A DNA stretch of 64,000 nucleotides from Agapanthus africanus. Its lineage: Eukaryota; Streptophyta; Magnoliopsida; Asparagales; Amaryllidaceae. A program made the translations under genes and the position numbers. This document shows positions 10,826 to 22,252 of this stretch, in pieces (the stretch's first letter is position 1; each line of letters begins with the position of its first letter). A model generated the notes under the pieces. The model did not search any database. It had not been told where the DNA came from and saw only the letters and a list, made by a program, of their open reading frames with translations. The stretch is taken from contig CM057338.1 in assembly GCA_030015575.1 (NCBI GenBank), forward strand, positions 775,819,864 to 775,883,863, in the 5' to 3' direction.

Positions 10826-12134
10826 TAACTAAACTTAAACTAGCTTGGTAGTGAAGTGTAACGAAGTTCGGAACCGAAAAATCGCAAAACCGGAAAAACG
10901 AAAACCTAACTTTCTGTTGAATTTTTTTCTGCTCAAAATGAAAAACTTTATACTTGTAAAATCGTCTCAGGGTTTTCTAAGAACACACAAGAAAAACGAT
11001 ATCATGTTTCCTCCAAACCGCCGCGCTTCCGCGGCCTCACCTACTCATCGGGCCGCGGAACCGCCGCAAGTTGGTGTCTTCTTTGCATCGTTTTTCGTGC
11101 AGTGTTCTTCTGTGTTGGTTTTGGGATTTTTAAGATATATTATATGTACCCAGATTTTCTAGAACTGAAATTCACTTTTGGGGTCCTATAATTCCGTATT
11201 TTTTTCCGAACTTCACTGCACTTTGGCTATGTTGGTTATATCTGTGATGTTTGCATGTATTGAACGTCGGCTAATCGCTATAAGTCGATTAGTCGGGGTT
11301 ATACATGATCTGTAATGTTCTGGAATGTGTATATGAATGTGTTGGACTGTCGCGGGTGAATAGCCGGGGTGGATGTGAGATGAGCTTTTGTTTTTCTTTC
11401 ATTCATTGTAAATGTAAATTGATGTAATTATATTATTTGTTTGGCCGCACAACCGGGTCGGGGTTGTAGCCGTCATTGTATAATTCTTTTTACTGTTTTT
11501 GCTCCTAGGATAGACCCATGGTGGGGTGCACAAACTACCGGGAACATGGAGGGTAGTTTGCCGCACCCGTAGGGGTCTTGGGTGGGGTATTTGCTATTCA
11601 CCGCGACCGTGTTATCCGCTTTTCGTTTCAGGCTCGAAAGGAATGCGGATTGCTAGTATATCCAATGTATTCATCTGTGATCTGTAATGTCTATCATTGC
11701 TTTCTATTTAGGTGTTGCTTATGTTTTACAGCCGCGCTAGCCCAGCCCCCGCTCTGTCGTTAGTTAAGTAACCTAACGAGTGATGACGGGACCCCGTGGC
11801 GAATGCGAATGGCATAAGCGTACGTCATATTTTGGTTGTTTTCTGCAATGGTAGGAATTAAATGATGGGACGCATTAAAAGAACTAATGCAAGAATATCA
11901 CGCATTAAAAGAACTAATGCAAGATAATAAACCAAGTTTAAGTCGATGGAACACTTTCGAAAAACCACTCGGTTCTTTTCAAAACTAACTTTTAAATGCG
12001 GAGCCTGAGCCACTCCTTCTAAAAGCTATCTCGTTCCATCGATTATATCAAGTTCACTACGTTCACGGTTTTACCAAAACCATTCGTAGCCCTCCGTCGT
12101 TTCGCATGAATAGGCAATAGTATTCAAGCTGTGT

Positions 12135-12331
12135 ATTTTGGCCAAAGTCAAGGCACAGTGATTGGTAGCTATTGGGTGTTCATGTGTAGCATAGATAGAT
12201 GCGTTGGTTTGGGACAGTCGTGCTGCCATTTTGGCCAAAGTCAAGGGTATGTACGGATGGATCCAAATTAACCTGGAAAGTGACGGGAAGAACTTGACAT
12301 GTGACTTATGATATTTTGGCCAAAGTCAAGG
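12135..12331 (+). repeat. Triple hairpin motif in leader, element A
   Basis: Copies of TTTTGGCCAAAGTCAAGG at 12135-12152, 12228-12246 and 12312-12331, roughly 85-93 bases apart. The first and third are framed by pairing flanks (CTGTG with CACAG; CTTATGA with TCATAAG). The core TTTGGCCAAA is self-complementary. Counterparts in B and E have TTGACC-n-TGTCAAGG cores at the same spacing. Confidence 0.75.
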
Positions 12332-12746
12332 TCATAAGAGCATGGGGCAAAAATTCACATCGGGAGTTTCATAAGTACTGAAACTTGCTAGATTTGCATA
12401 CCATTTGGAGTGTGATGATTATGGTAGGATTCCTTCATTTTCGTCACGCGATGATATTTGGATCCCGATCCTACTGTGAGTATATGCTACTCCTCGGGAA
12501 ATTTCTCACTAAACGATCAATGCTATAAACCTAGTAGGTGCCTAGAAAGGTGTTAGCGGGGCTACGCCCCCAGGGAAAAGAGGTTCTTAAATTAAGGAAC
12601 TTCGCGAAAGCGTTGGAAAACCTCCCTCGAAGTACCGACACTGGCCTGGCTGAACGGTTAAGCAAGTATTGTACGGTGGGATTGATCCCGGCTAATTCTT
12701 CCTTTGTGGTTTGAGGAGGGATTCGAGAGACAGTGGGAGCCATCCT

Positions 12747-12775
12747 GTTTAGACAAATTAAAAACCATTCTAAAC
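12747..12775 (+). other. Conserved hairpin before gag, element A
   Basis: GTTTAGA and TCTAAAC flank an A-rich loop. Compared with GATTAGAT/ATCTAATC in B, E and F, one base pair is exchanged on both sides, keeping the stem. It follows the conserved AGTGGGAGCCATCCTG box. Confidence 0.7.
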
Positions 12776-12831
12776 TTGCAAGAGCATCGTGCTAAGTGTT
12801 TCTTCTCTCCCCCTGCAGCGACCAAATCGAA

Positions 12832-15800
12832 ATGACTGGACTTAAGTTACTTCTAGATAAAAACATATTGACAGGGCCAAACTACAAAGATTGGCTCAGG
12901 AATGTCAAATTGGCAATCTCTTACGACAAGCTGGGGTATCTTCTTACCAGCAAAGCTCCCCCCGTCCCAGGTCCCACCTCCAGCGTCGCGGATAAGGAAA
13001 TCCGTAAGACTTGGGAGATTGACAGCGCGAAGGCCAGATGCCTCGTACTTGCCTCGATGGACAACGACCATCAGAGGAGGCACGAGAATATGGATTTGGA
13101 ATCCATATTTCTTCATACAAAAGAACTGTATGGAGAGCAGTCTCGTATCGCAAGATACGAAGTGTCGAAGAAGTTATTTTCGACTAAGTTGGCCGTCGGA
13201 TCATCGGTAGCGGACCACGTGCTTAAGATGATTGGCTACACTGAGGAGCTCGCGGAACTTGGGACCACGTTGGATAGTGAACTCTACACAGATATAATTC
13301 TCCAGTCCCTTCCATCCACTTACGCCCAGTTCATACTGAATTTCAACTTGCAAGAAAAGGAAGTTGAACTTTCAGAACTCCTCAACCTGCTGAGGAGCGC
13401 AGAGGGCACCCTACAGAAGGGTAGGGATACATCCACTTTGTTTGTAGGAGGATCTTCTTCTTCTAGGTCCAAGGCGAAAGCCAAGGGAAAGAAGAGGAAA
13501 GCCCCCGCCAAACCAAGGGGCGGTGTTAGTAAAGTGGGTGCGAAGGGAAAGGAAAAGGCAACAAAGATAACGGGGAAGCTTGTTGGTAAAGAGGAATGCT
13601 TCTATTGTCACAAGAGTGGACACTGGAAGAAAGATTGCAGGGCTTGGAAAGCCAGGACACAGGAACTGAAGCAGGTTGCGGCTTCAGCTTCAGGTGTGTA
13701 TGTTATTGAAAACTGTCTATCTATAAACTCTACTTCCTGGGTATTGGATACCGGATCAGGATCTCATATCTGTAATTCTTTGCAGGCGTTGAGAAACCGT
13801 AGGGTTTTGAAGGCAGGTGACATGACCCTCAGAGTTGCGAACGGAGCTAGCATGGATGCTAAAGCCGTGGGGGACTATCACCTAGGAATGTCAGATGGAC
13901 ATGTTTTGGTTTTGCGTAATTGTTTTTTTGTACCCAACGCAACTTGTAATATCATTTCTGTATCTTTGGTTTCTAAAGAAGGTTATGAATTTGCGTTTGT
14001 AAGTAATGTTGTTAACATTCACCTTAATCAAGTTCTGATTGGGTCAGGTACATTGAGCAATGGTATATACGTATTAAACCAACCACAGATTTTCAATATC
14101 CAGAATACACACAAAAGAAAGTCTCCAGATATCAATCAGACTTTCTTATGGCATTGTAGACTGGGTCACATCAATGAGAGAAGGTTGACTAAGTTACATA
14201 CAGAAGGATATTTGGATCCGTTCGAATATCAATCGTATGCCACTTGTCAATCCTGTCTCAAAGGAAAGATGACAAAGACTCCGTTCACTGGACACGGAGT
14301 AAGAGCGAGCGAGCTCTTGGGACTCGTACACAGCGACGTGTGCGGTCCAATGTCTACACATGCACGAAGCGGTTATTCTTACTTCATTACTTTTACGGAT
14401 GATTTTTCAAGATACGGTTATGTCTTCTTAATGAAACATAAGTCCGAAGCTTTTGAAAAATTCCAGGAATTTAAGAATGAAGTAGAAAAACAGACCGGCA
14501 AAAGTATCAAGATTCTAAGATCGGATCGAGGTGGAGAATACTTAAGTGCCGAGTTCCTGAATTGTTTAAAAGAGAATGGGATTCTCTCTCAGCTTACTCC
14601 TCCATACACCCCGCAACATAACGGTGTATCGGAGAGACGGAACCGGACCCTATTGGATATGGTACGGTCCATGATGAGTAACGCTGAGTTACCGCGATCA
14701 TTCTGGGGGTATGCACTAGAATCAGCTGCGTACCTTTTGAACCGAGTTCCTACTAAGACTGTGCCTACTACACCATATGAGATGTGGTGTGGGAAGAGAC
14801 CCCATCTCAGTCACATTAAGACTTGGGGAAGTCCAGCTTTTGTTAAAAAGCAGCATGCGGACAAGCTCGAGGCGCGCTCAGTACTGTGTAAGTTTGTGGG
14901 ATATCCAAAGAATTCCAAGGGATATCTCTTCTACTACGAAGAGGAACAAAAAGTTCTTGTTTCTCGTCATGCCCACTTTCTAGAACATCAGTTCTTAGAA
15001 AAAGAATTAAGTGGGAGCGCAGTAGAACTGGAAGAAATTCCAGAACCACAGACTATTACTGAAAGCTTAGTGGAACCAGAGGGTTCAAATGAACAGGACA
15101 TTCCTACGCCGCTCCGCAGGAGTAGTAGGCAGTCTCATCCGCCCGAGAGATACTACGGTTTTCTCATAGACGGGGATAGAGAGGATTGCATCATAGATTA
15201 TGATGAGCCTACTAGCTTCCAGCAGGCCGTTCAGAGCGTTGACTCGGTAAAATGGCTGGATGCAATGCGGACCGAAATGGAGTCCATGTACACCAACAAA
15301 GTATGGACGTTGGACATTGCTCCAGACGGGGTAAAACCCGTAGGATGCAAGTGGATCTTCAAAAGGAAGATTGGTGTAGATGGACAGGTTGAGACCTATA
15401 AAGCTAGACTTGTAGCAAAGGGTTTCCGTCAAAGACCTGGCTTGGACTATGACGAAACCTTTTCTCCAGTGGCTATGCTGAAATCCATTCGGATCCTTCT
15501 TGCCATTGCTGCCTTCCACGATTATGAGATTTGGCAGATGGACGTAAAGACCGCTTTTCTAAATGGAAATTTAGAGGAGTGTGTCTATATGGATCAGCCA
15601 GAGGGTTTCATTCAGAGTGGGAGCAGCGGAAAGGTGTGCAAGTTGCTTAAGTCCATCTATGGACTAAAGCAGGCATCGCGGAGTTGGAACATCTGTTTTG
15701 ATGAGACGGTCAAGGAATTTGACTTTATCAAAAATCCAGATGAACCGTGCATCTATAGTAGATTTGTAGCGAGAACTGTGGTATTCCTTGTTTTATACGT

Positions 15801-16782
15801 GGATGACATTCTCTTAATAGGAAATGACATTCCTATGCTACAATCTGTCAAGGGTTTCTTGTCACACAGGTTCTCCATGAAAGACCTGGGTGATGCCTCT
15901 TACATCCTGGGGATCCGGATCCATCGTGATAGATCCAAGAGGATATTAGGACTTTCACAGTCCAGGTACATCGACACCGTACTGAAAAGATTCAGTATGG
16001 AAGATTCCAAGCGCGGTAACTTACCGGCTTGTCACGGGATCACCCTCTCTAAAGAGATGTCTCCCAAGACTGATTTGGAGAGGGATCGCATGTCTATTAT
16101 ACCCTACGCTTCTGCGGTAGGCTCTATAATGTATGCGATGTTGTGTACCAGACCGGATGTAGCTTATGCACTGAGTGTAGTAAGCCGGTATCAGTCAAAC
16201 CCTGGGGAGAAACATTGGATAGCGGTAAAGAACATTCTCAAGTACCTGAGGAGGACTAAGGAGATGTTCTTGGTGTATGGCGGAAAAGACCTCCAGATTG
16301 AGGCCTTTGCTGACTCCAGCTTCCAGAGTGACAAGGATGATTCCAAGTCCATGTCGGGTTTTGTCTTTACCCTCAATGGAGGGGCGGTGTGTTGGAAGAG
16401 TTCCAAACAGGAAACCGTTGCAGACTCGACTATGGAAGCGGAATACATCGCTGCATCTGATGCCGCAAAAGAAGCTGTCTGGATAAGGAAGTTCTTAAAA
16501 GAACTTCAGGTGGTTCCGTCCATTGTTGACCCAGTACCTCTGTATTGCGACAACAACGGGGCTATAGCTTTAGCAAAGGAACCCAGGTCCCATCAGAGAT
16601 CCAGGCACATCTTGAGGCGGTATCACCTGATCAGGGAGATCGTGGATCGCAAGGAGATCGAGGTTCGGAGGGTTGCTTCAGAAGAGAACACTGCAGATCC
16701 ATTCACCAAGGCCCTACCCCAAACTCAGTTCGAGCGGCTGATCGAGATGATAGGTCTTCGATACGCCAGTACATGGCCTTAG
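12832..16782 (+). CDS. gag-pol: Ty1/copia gag-pol polyprotein, intact (element A)
   Basis: Single ORF encoding capsid protein and replication enzymes. An in-frame ATG exists at 12796, but 12832 (MTGLKLLL) is the likelier start because it follows the CT-rich CAG tract and opens the copia-type gag (LTGPNYKDWLRNVKLAI). Residues counted from 12796: gag about 13-300 with a basic linker and CCHC knuckle (C268, C271, H276, C281); protease DTG 318-320; integrase zinc motif H453/H458/C484/C487 and catalytic D514, D577, E613 (35 residues between the last two); RT D916 and YVDD 1001-1004; RNase H D1173, E1214/E1216, D1252, ending with an ADPFTKA tail. Domain order PR-INT-RT-RH defines copia. No stop or frameshift, all expected catalytic residues present, so it could be functional. 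It is the only gag among the window's four copia polyproteins. Confidence 0.97.
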   Translation: MTGLKLLLDKNILTGPNYKDWLRNVKLAISYDKLGYLLTSKAPPVPGPTSSVADKEIRKTWEIDSAKARCLVLASMDNDHQRRHENMDLESIFLHTKELYGEQSRIARYEVSKKLFSTKLAVGSSVADHVLKMIGYTEELAELGTTLDSELYTDIILQSLPSTYAQFILNFNLQEKEVELSELLNLLRSAEGTLQKGRDTSTLFVGGSSSSRSKAKAKGKKRKAPAKPRGGVSKVGAKGKEKATKITGKLVGKEECFYCHKSGHWKKDCRAWKARTQELKQVAASASGVYVIENCLSINSTSWVLDTGSGSHICNSLQALRNRRVLKAGDMTLRVANGASMDAKAVGDYHLGMSDGHVLVLRNCFFVPNATCNIISVSLVSKEGYEFAFVSNVVNIHLNQVLIGSGTLSNGIYVLNQPQIFNIQNTHKRKSPDINQTFLWHCRLGHINERRLTKLHTEGYLDPFEYQSYATCQSCLKGKMTKTPFTGHGVRASELLGLVHSDVCGPMSTHARSGYSYFITFTDDFSRYGYVFLMKHKSEAFEKFQEFKNEVEKQTGKSIKILRSDRGGEYLSAEFLNCLKENGILSQLTPPYTPQHNGVSERRNRTLLDMVRSMMSNAELPRSFWGYALESAAYLLNRVPTKTVPTTPYEMWCGKRPHLSHIKTWGSPAFVKKQHADKLEARSVLCKFVGYPKNSKGYLFYYEEEQKVLVSRHAHFLEHQFLEKELSGSAVELEEIPEPQTITESLVEPEGSNEQDIPTPLRRSSRQSHPPERYYGFLIDGDREDCIIDYDEPTSFQQAVQSVDSVKWLDAMRTEMESMYTNKVWTLDIAPDGVKPVGCKWIFKRKIGVDGQVETYKARLVAKGFRQRPGLDYDETFSPVAMLKSIRILLAIAAFHDYEIWQMDVKTAFLNGNLEECVYMDQPEGFIQSGSSGKVCKLLKSIYGLKQASRSWNICFDETVKEFDFIKNPDEPCIYSRFVARTVVFLVLYVDDILLIGNDIPMLQSVKGFLSHRFSMKDLGDASYILGIRIHRDRSKRILGLSQSRYIDTVLKRFSMEDSKRGNLPACHGITLSKEMSPKTDLERDRMSIIPYASAVGSIMYAMLCTRPDVAYALSVVSRYQSNPGEKHWIAVKNILKYLRRTKEMFLVYGGKDLQIEAFADSSFQSDKDDSKSMSGFVFTLNGGAVCWKSSKQETVADSTMEAEYIAASDAAKEAVWIRKFLKELQVVPSIVDPVPLYCDNNGAIALAKEPRSHQRSRHILRRYHLIREIVDRKEIEVRRVASEENTADPFTKALPQTQFERLIEMIGLRYASTWP

Positions 16783-16785
16783 TGC

Positions 16786-16796
16786 AAGTGGGAGAT
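16786..16796 (+). other. Polypurine tract, element A
   Basis: AAGTGGGAGAT directly before the 3' LTR, four bases after the stop codon. Confidence 0.93.
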
Positions 16797-18874
16797 TGTT
16801 AGTGTATATGCCCTAGAGGCCATTACTGTATCATACTAGTTTGTATATTACTTAATGGAAGCTTGGGATATTCACCTTGTATAAACAATCTTGCTCAATA
16901 TAGTAGTATGCTACTTGGTTTGTTTCTACTTCAATGTGTACTTGTGTTTATTTCAGTATATCACTTATACACATTAGTGGAGCCCTTAGGATCTTTGCTT
17001 GATTACCAGCGTTGTGATGGCAGTCACACTAGTGGGGGCTGGGTAATCTATAGGCACATCCTTTTACAGGTCCCTAGTCGTAGGACTATCGAGACAGGGC
17101 ATCGATACTCCGGAGTAGACTAGCGTATGCGCTTCTCATCCCAGTGTGGGAGATGGTCTGTCCCACAGCCATCAGTACGTCGTACTGGAGATAGTATACG
17201 GGTGCTCGTTGGGTTACGAGTACACTGGACAGGACTCGTCGGGAACTGACAGGTTGGTATTATACCTATCGTCAGTTATCAGTTCCCAGGTGACATGAGT
17301 ACAGCTTAGTCCGCTGACTTGACACTGACACTTCGCCTCGAGTGTGTTCCCACTGCACTTTGATCACTACCCTACCACGGCTCAAAGGAGTCGTGCAAAC
17401 AGGTGGTGGTTGGGTGCAGTCCCGAAGCACTTGGAGGCAGTGACGGTTAGACAGGATTCGTCTCTCCCGGTATTGGGGGTTGACATCGCGCTGTGTCTAG
17501 GAGAGCCATTACACGAGTAGTCCCTGGCCAGGGCAAGCGAGATATACTGGTAGGTTTCCAGTGTTATCTCAGGGTGTTTTGGGCTTCACTCCGACACGAC
17601 TTGTACCGCTATTGGGGGACTGACGTTTTACCGCCCCCTAGGCCCGCCATGCGATGTATCAGACGAACAGACCGGACTGTACGGAGAATGTCACATTCAG
17701 ACTCAGTAGGAGTTCAGATGGGGTTTCACCTCGTCAGCCTTCTTGTCGGCATCTACCTGGGGACCGTTACGCACAGCTAGTGCCGCTTGCGGTCTGTGGT
17801 TAAACCCACTGCCAGCGTAGTGTCGAGTCTTTAGAGTCCCACACAGAGGGTATTCGCCTCTGGGCAAAATTGAGTGGAGGTCGCATGGTTTTGCGACAGG
17901 GTTCGTTCTCATCCGCGCACTTGTGCACGTTTGGAGTCCGGACGGATTATACTGGCAGGCTCTGGTTTGAGCCAGATACTGGTATATGTTTTGGGGGTTG
18001 CTTTTTATTCTTGGTATTCTTGTTCCTCGGAACGAGAATGCAGGTGTGTATGCACAGTTGCTTGAGGCGGAGAATGAGGTTTTTCATTAGGGTTTCGGAT
18101 CGGGTGCGTATGCACAGTTGACAGTTATCTTTTTCCAAACCCTAATGGATTTGTATATTATCTATTAATAATAGTAATTAAATGAGAATTATGTTATGGT
18201 TGATTTTTTGTTGACTTGTTGACCTTGGTTGACTTGTTGACCTTTGACCACCATCATGCTTTGAAGATCCTCCTTGATTCATGCTTACACTTCATTTAAA
18301 GAAGCATGATAGTGGTCATTCCTAAAATAACCATCAACTATTCTTATTTCAATTATTATCATTTAGATAATTCTTTTCTTTTTGCAATATGGTTGCAAGA
18401 AAGAGAAAATATTGCTCATTCTATCATTCTCACTCTCTCTCCTCATTTCATCTTCTTCTTCCTCTTGAAAAGAGAAACCTTCTCATGTGTTGAGAATCAT
18501 TCTCTTTAGATAGAAAAGCAAACCCTAATCACTCTCTACTCATTCTAGGATGAAGGTTTAGCAAGCCGGAAACCCTAGTTCACTCAAAGATCGAGGAAGA
18601 GCCCAAAGTCGAACCTTCGAGGTGGATCCATCTTCGACGGGAGAAGGCGACAAAAAGAGAACCATCAACCTCTACAAGGTTTGAAGAAGAAGGAGTTCAA
18701 GTTTAGGTATAACCATCTTCCATAGTAGCTAACTCTCTTTAGCTTGTTAACTAGTTTTAGTTTAGACAACGATCCCGACAAAGTTTAGTCCATGTTGCCT
18801 CTTGCGATAAAAATTCGTTTTTTATACCGTTTCCGCCTCCCCGTAAGTACCGGGGGTCGCAATATGGACTTACA
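16797..18874 (+). repeat. 3' LTR of element A
   Basis: 2078 bp, apparently identical to 8734-10811. It is followed by CTTAC (18875-18879), the second copy of the target duplication, then B's LTR resumes. Confidence 0.96.
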
Positions 18875-18879
18875 CTTAC

Positions 18880-20502
18880 CACATCCAAGAGGGCGTGCAA
18901 AATGGTGGCTTTTGGGTACAGTCCCGAATCACATGGAGGCAATGAGCGATAGGAGGGGATTCTTCTCTCCCGGTATAGGGAGTTGATGTCGTGCTGTGTT
19001 CAATTGGCTATAACTGGAAGTCCCTGGCCAGGGCTGATATAGAGATATACTGGTAAGTGTTACCAGTAGTATCTCAACCTGTTATGAGCCTCACATCGAC
19101 ACGACTTATCGGTTAATGGGGTCTGACGTATACCACCCATAGACTTGATATGCGACATATCAGACGAACAGACCGGACTGTACGGGAGTGTTACTGATTG
19201 GATTCACAGGAGAACGCACAGGCTAGCTTATTGATCTTCTGATCGCTCAATACCTGGGTGGCTGTTACGTTTAGCTGACCGCTTGCAGCTTGTGGGTGTT
19301 TGATATGATCCTCACCTGCTACCGGCGTATTGACGATTCTTTAGAGTCCTACACAGAGGTTTCTTGGCTCAGGCGAAACGGAGTAGAGGCACATATGTGA
19401 TATGTGCAGGACCAAGGATAATGCGATATGAGATACCGTATTATATTCTCGAGATATTTAGATATGAATCGGGACATCGGATCAAGTGTTGATTCGATGA
19501 ATCGGTACATGATATATTAGCCGGTTATATTCGATATAGCCGGATCGTTGGATCAAGTGTTGATTCGATGATTTAATGTATAATAATATATATGATATAT
19601 TGTATTGCATTATCTAATATTGGCTCGCTTTATTATTTCATTTTCTCACCGGATTAATACATTGATATATATGCGATATATGTTAAATGTATTATTTTCT
19701 TTTGTTGCAAATATATAATATATATGTGATATATATTATTATGACATGATATGATTTATTATTAAACCTGTTTAAGGATGATTAAATGGGATTAGGGTTT
19801 GATTAGGGTTAGCTTCTTCTTGCACATTCTAGAAGCTTTTCCTTTTGTCTTGGTTAAGATATTATGGTTGATACTTATCCTTAACCTAACTAAACCCTAA
19901 CTCTAGTTTATTCTCTACAAAGTTTTAGCCTCTCATCCTTGACCATGGTTCAACAATCAATCATATATTCTTTACTTCTATTCATCACAAAAGGATTATT
20001 CTTTGATTCTTCATCTTCTTCTCTCTTTGGTTTTTGAAAGAGATAGCTCACTAGAAATTCCTTATGTGATGATTTATTGTGAGAAAGTGAAATAAAAAGA
20101 TAGCATAAATACTACTTCATCATCCTCATCTAATCTAGCCCATTAGATTAGGGTGTTCATCTTTTTAGAGTGAGAAAGCTTGGGTTATAGCAACTTCGAC
20201 GTAGATCATCGGAGAATCGGAACGCTTCAAGCTAGCATGGATCGTTTGAGTCGTGGAGCCTCTCTTGAGTCCGGGAGATCGTGGATCGCGGCAAAGGGAC
20301 TTCTACTCGGAGCTTGTGAAGCGAAGGAGCGGACTACAAAGGTTGTAATCCCTCACACTTAGCTTTAAAGATGTTATCTTGCATGCTAAACCCTAATAAT
20401 CTAGCAAAGATCCCGTCTTTGGGTTGTTCGGCACATGTAAAATTTTATTCGGGCATGTTTGATGCTTTATGAACCTTCACTAGTGTGCCTAGGAACCCTA
20501 CA
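18880..20502 (+). repeat. 5' LTR of element B, right part
   Basis: Continues B's 5' LTR after element A (CTTAC at 18875-18879 is the duplicated target) and ends CCCTACA at 20502. It contains CCCTGGCCAGGG at 19022-19033, the ACTGGTAA-GTG-TTACCAGT hairpin within 19042-19075, and two ATCAAGTGTTGAT palindromes around 19483 and 19551. The empty C insertion site ATATT lies at 19733-19737. CT-rich, UTR-like sequence lies near 20010-20040. Confidence 0.93.
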
Positions 20503-20503
20503 G

Positions 20504-20516
20504 TAGTATCAGAGCC
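20504..20516 (+). other. Primer binding site, element B
   Basis: TAGTATCAGAGCC, one mismatch from the Met-tRNA-complementary site of A (second base G to A). Same one-base spacing from the LTR end. Confidence 0.88.
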
Positions 20517-22252
20517 TAGCTAGAGCATTAGGCGATGTGTTTACGAAGTTAAAACTCCGATCGAATCCGAACCGACAAATTTAACCCCCTTTCTGGAAAT
20601 TTTTCAAAATCTGGGATTTTTCTGAATTAAAAATACCTGAAAAATACAGCAGGGAAAAATAAGAAATTCGGTGAAAAAATAATCCCCTGATCCGTACAAA
20701 CCGCCACGGAACCGCGGCCGTACCTCGCTTGGGCCGTGGAACCGCGGCAGTATAAAGAGACCAGGGCCTTATTTTTGCATAGTAATTCATATTTCTCTGG
20801 TATATATTTTATGGGTATTTTTATTCTGACTCAAGTGTTGAGTATTCTGGGGTTTGCTTTGTAATCGTAGATTCGATCGGAATATTTAAATTCGTTATTT
20901 TTTTCCGGATATTTAGAAACTGTTAAACTATTTGAACGGATATCATTAACTCACTGTTTCCCTGCACGGCAAACTTTCAAGTGTTGAATTTTTATCGGGT
21001 TTAAATCTTTCGGAAAAATTGTACAAGTTAAGCGGTGGACCCTCTAGAAGACAACAAACCTTAACTCGATTATGTGACCGTCTTGAACCGTCATTTGAAC
21101 CTTTGGGTTTGGGGCAGTACGGCGTGCCACATGTGAGGCGTTGGCTTGACCCTTCTACGGCTGGATCACTGGTACTATGACATATTCTGGGATTATTTGA
21201 ACTCCGCTCAAGTGTTGAGCACTTTGGGAAATTTTGGGTATTTGATTATCAGTTCGAAAAGTTTAATACTGTCTATTTATCTGGAATGTGATACAATATG
21301 TAGAATTCATAGAGTTAGGCATGAAATGCGGAGTATGTGATATTTCGGATTTACGATGTCTAAAGTGATTGTGGATTCCAAATATTGTAGTTTTACACTT
21401 TTATTTTCTGTGACCGTAAGTGTAGTATGTAGTTGTATTGCCGGTCTTCGTTGCTATACATTGGTGACGATCGGTGTATGCATACTTACTTACGTTGATG
21501 ATATGTGATATTATGTGTTGCTGAGATATGATGTGCAGGATTGTCGCGATTGAATAGCTGGGGGTTTTATGTGAGATGAGAGTTTTATATTTTCATTCAT
21601 GTAAATTCAAATGTATTGTAATATTCTTTTATTTGTGGCACTTCCAGGTTGAGGTTGATGCCACCAGTGTTGTATATTATTTACTTTTCCGCATTAGGAT
21701 GGACCCAAGGAGGGGAGCATAGGTGACCGGGTTATGGGGTTCAGTGGGAGGCCATCTCGAGGAGTCGAGACCGGGTCTCCTAAACTCCAGAATTGGTAGG
21801 GTCGCTTGCCGCTCTCGTAGGGGTCCAGGGTGTGGGCTTGGCTATTCATCACGACTGTGGAATCCGTATTTTCTATTGTTGGCTAAATACTAAATACGGA
21901 CGTCCTAGTATATCCCACATTATATCTATGTTTCTGCTGCGATATCTGTGATGTGATCATTTGATATGTTGTGATGGATACAGTATATAGTATATATGAT
22001 ATATTATATAGACGTTACTTATGTTTTACACCCGCACTAGCCCTTCCCTGCTCTGTCGTTAGTTACCTAACCTAACGGTGCACGAGGGGACATCGAGGCG
22101 AATGCGGATGGCATAAGTGTACGTCGTATTTATCTGTGATGCTTAGGAAGCATAAGCTGATGGGATTTTTATTAATGAGATTAATAAAAAGAAAAAGAAA
22201 CCTAAAAGATGTTGTAGAATCAAAACTTTATAAAAGGGTAGCTACAGTTTTG

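Larger units (their letters stand above)
10826..12831 (+). other. Element A untranslated leader
   Basis: 2.0-kb leader without a convincing ORF. It includes a direct repeat of CGCATTAAAAGAACTAATGC (about 11870-11926), three TTTGGCCAAAGTCAAGG motifs (12135-12331), a hairpin at 12747-12775 and a CT-rich tract ending CTGCAG just before the gag start. A block around 11725-11820 (GCTCTGTCGTTAGTTA and neighbours) matches B 22025-22130 and F about 43620-43730, so the leader is homologous to theirs but diverged. Confidence 0.8.
8734..18874 (+). mobile_element. Element A: intact Ty1/copia retrotransposon
   Basis: 10,141-bp complete element with CTTAC target duplications (8729-8733 and 18875-18879), two 2078-bp LTRs, a Met-tRNA PBS, a 2.0-kb leader, one uninterrupted gag-pol ORF and a polypurine tract. 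Corresponding LTR positions are offset by exactly 8063 throughout and I found no base difference between them. This points to very recent insertion. The LTR start (ATGCCCTAGAGGCC) and the roughly 2-kb LTR length resemble the Angela/BARE lineage, but lineage assignment is tentative. A is the only gag-encoding copia element in the window. Confidence 0.96.

Noticed and set aside
15085..15519. 144-codon antisense ORF within element A gag-pol
   Set aside because: Shadow of the intact sense reading frame; no independent support.
19795..19820. TTAGGGTTT-like telomeric repeats (also near 7016 and 38965)
   Set aside because: Only two degenerate units, occurring at the same place in copia LTRs. Not a telomeric array.
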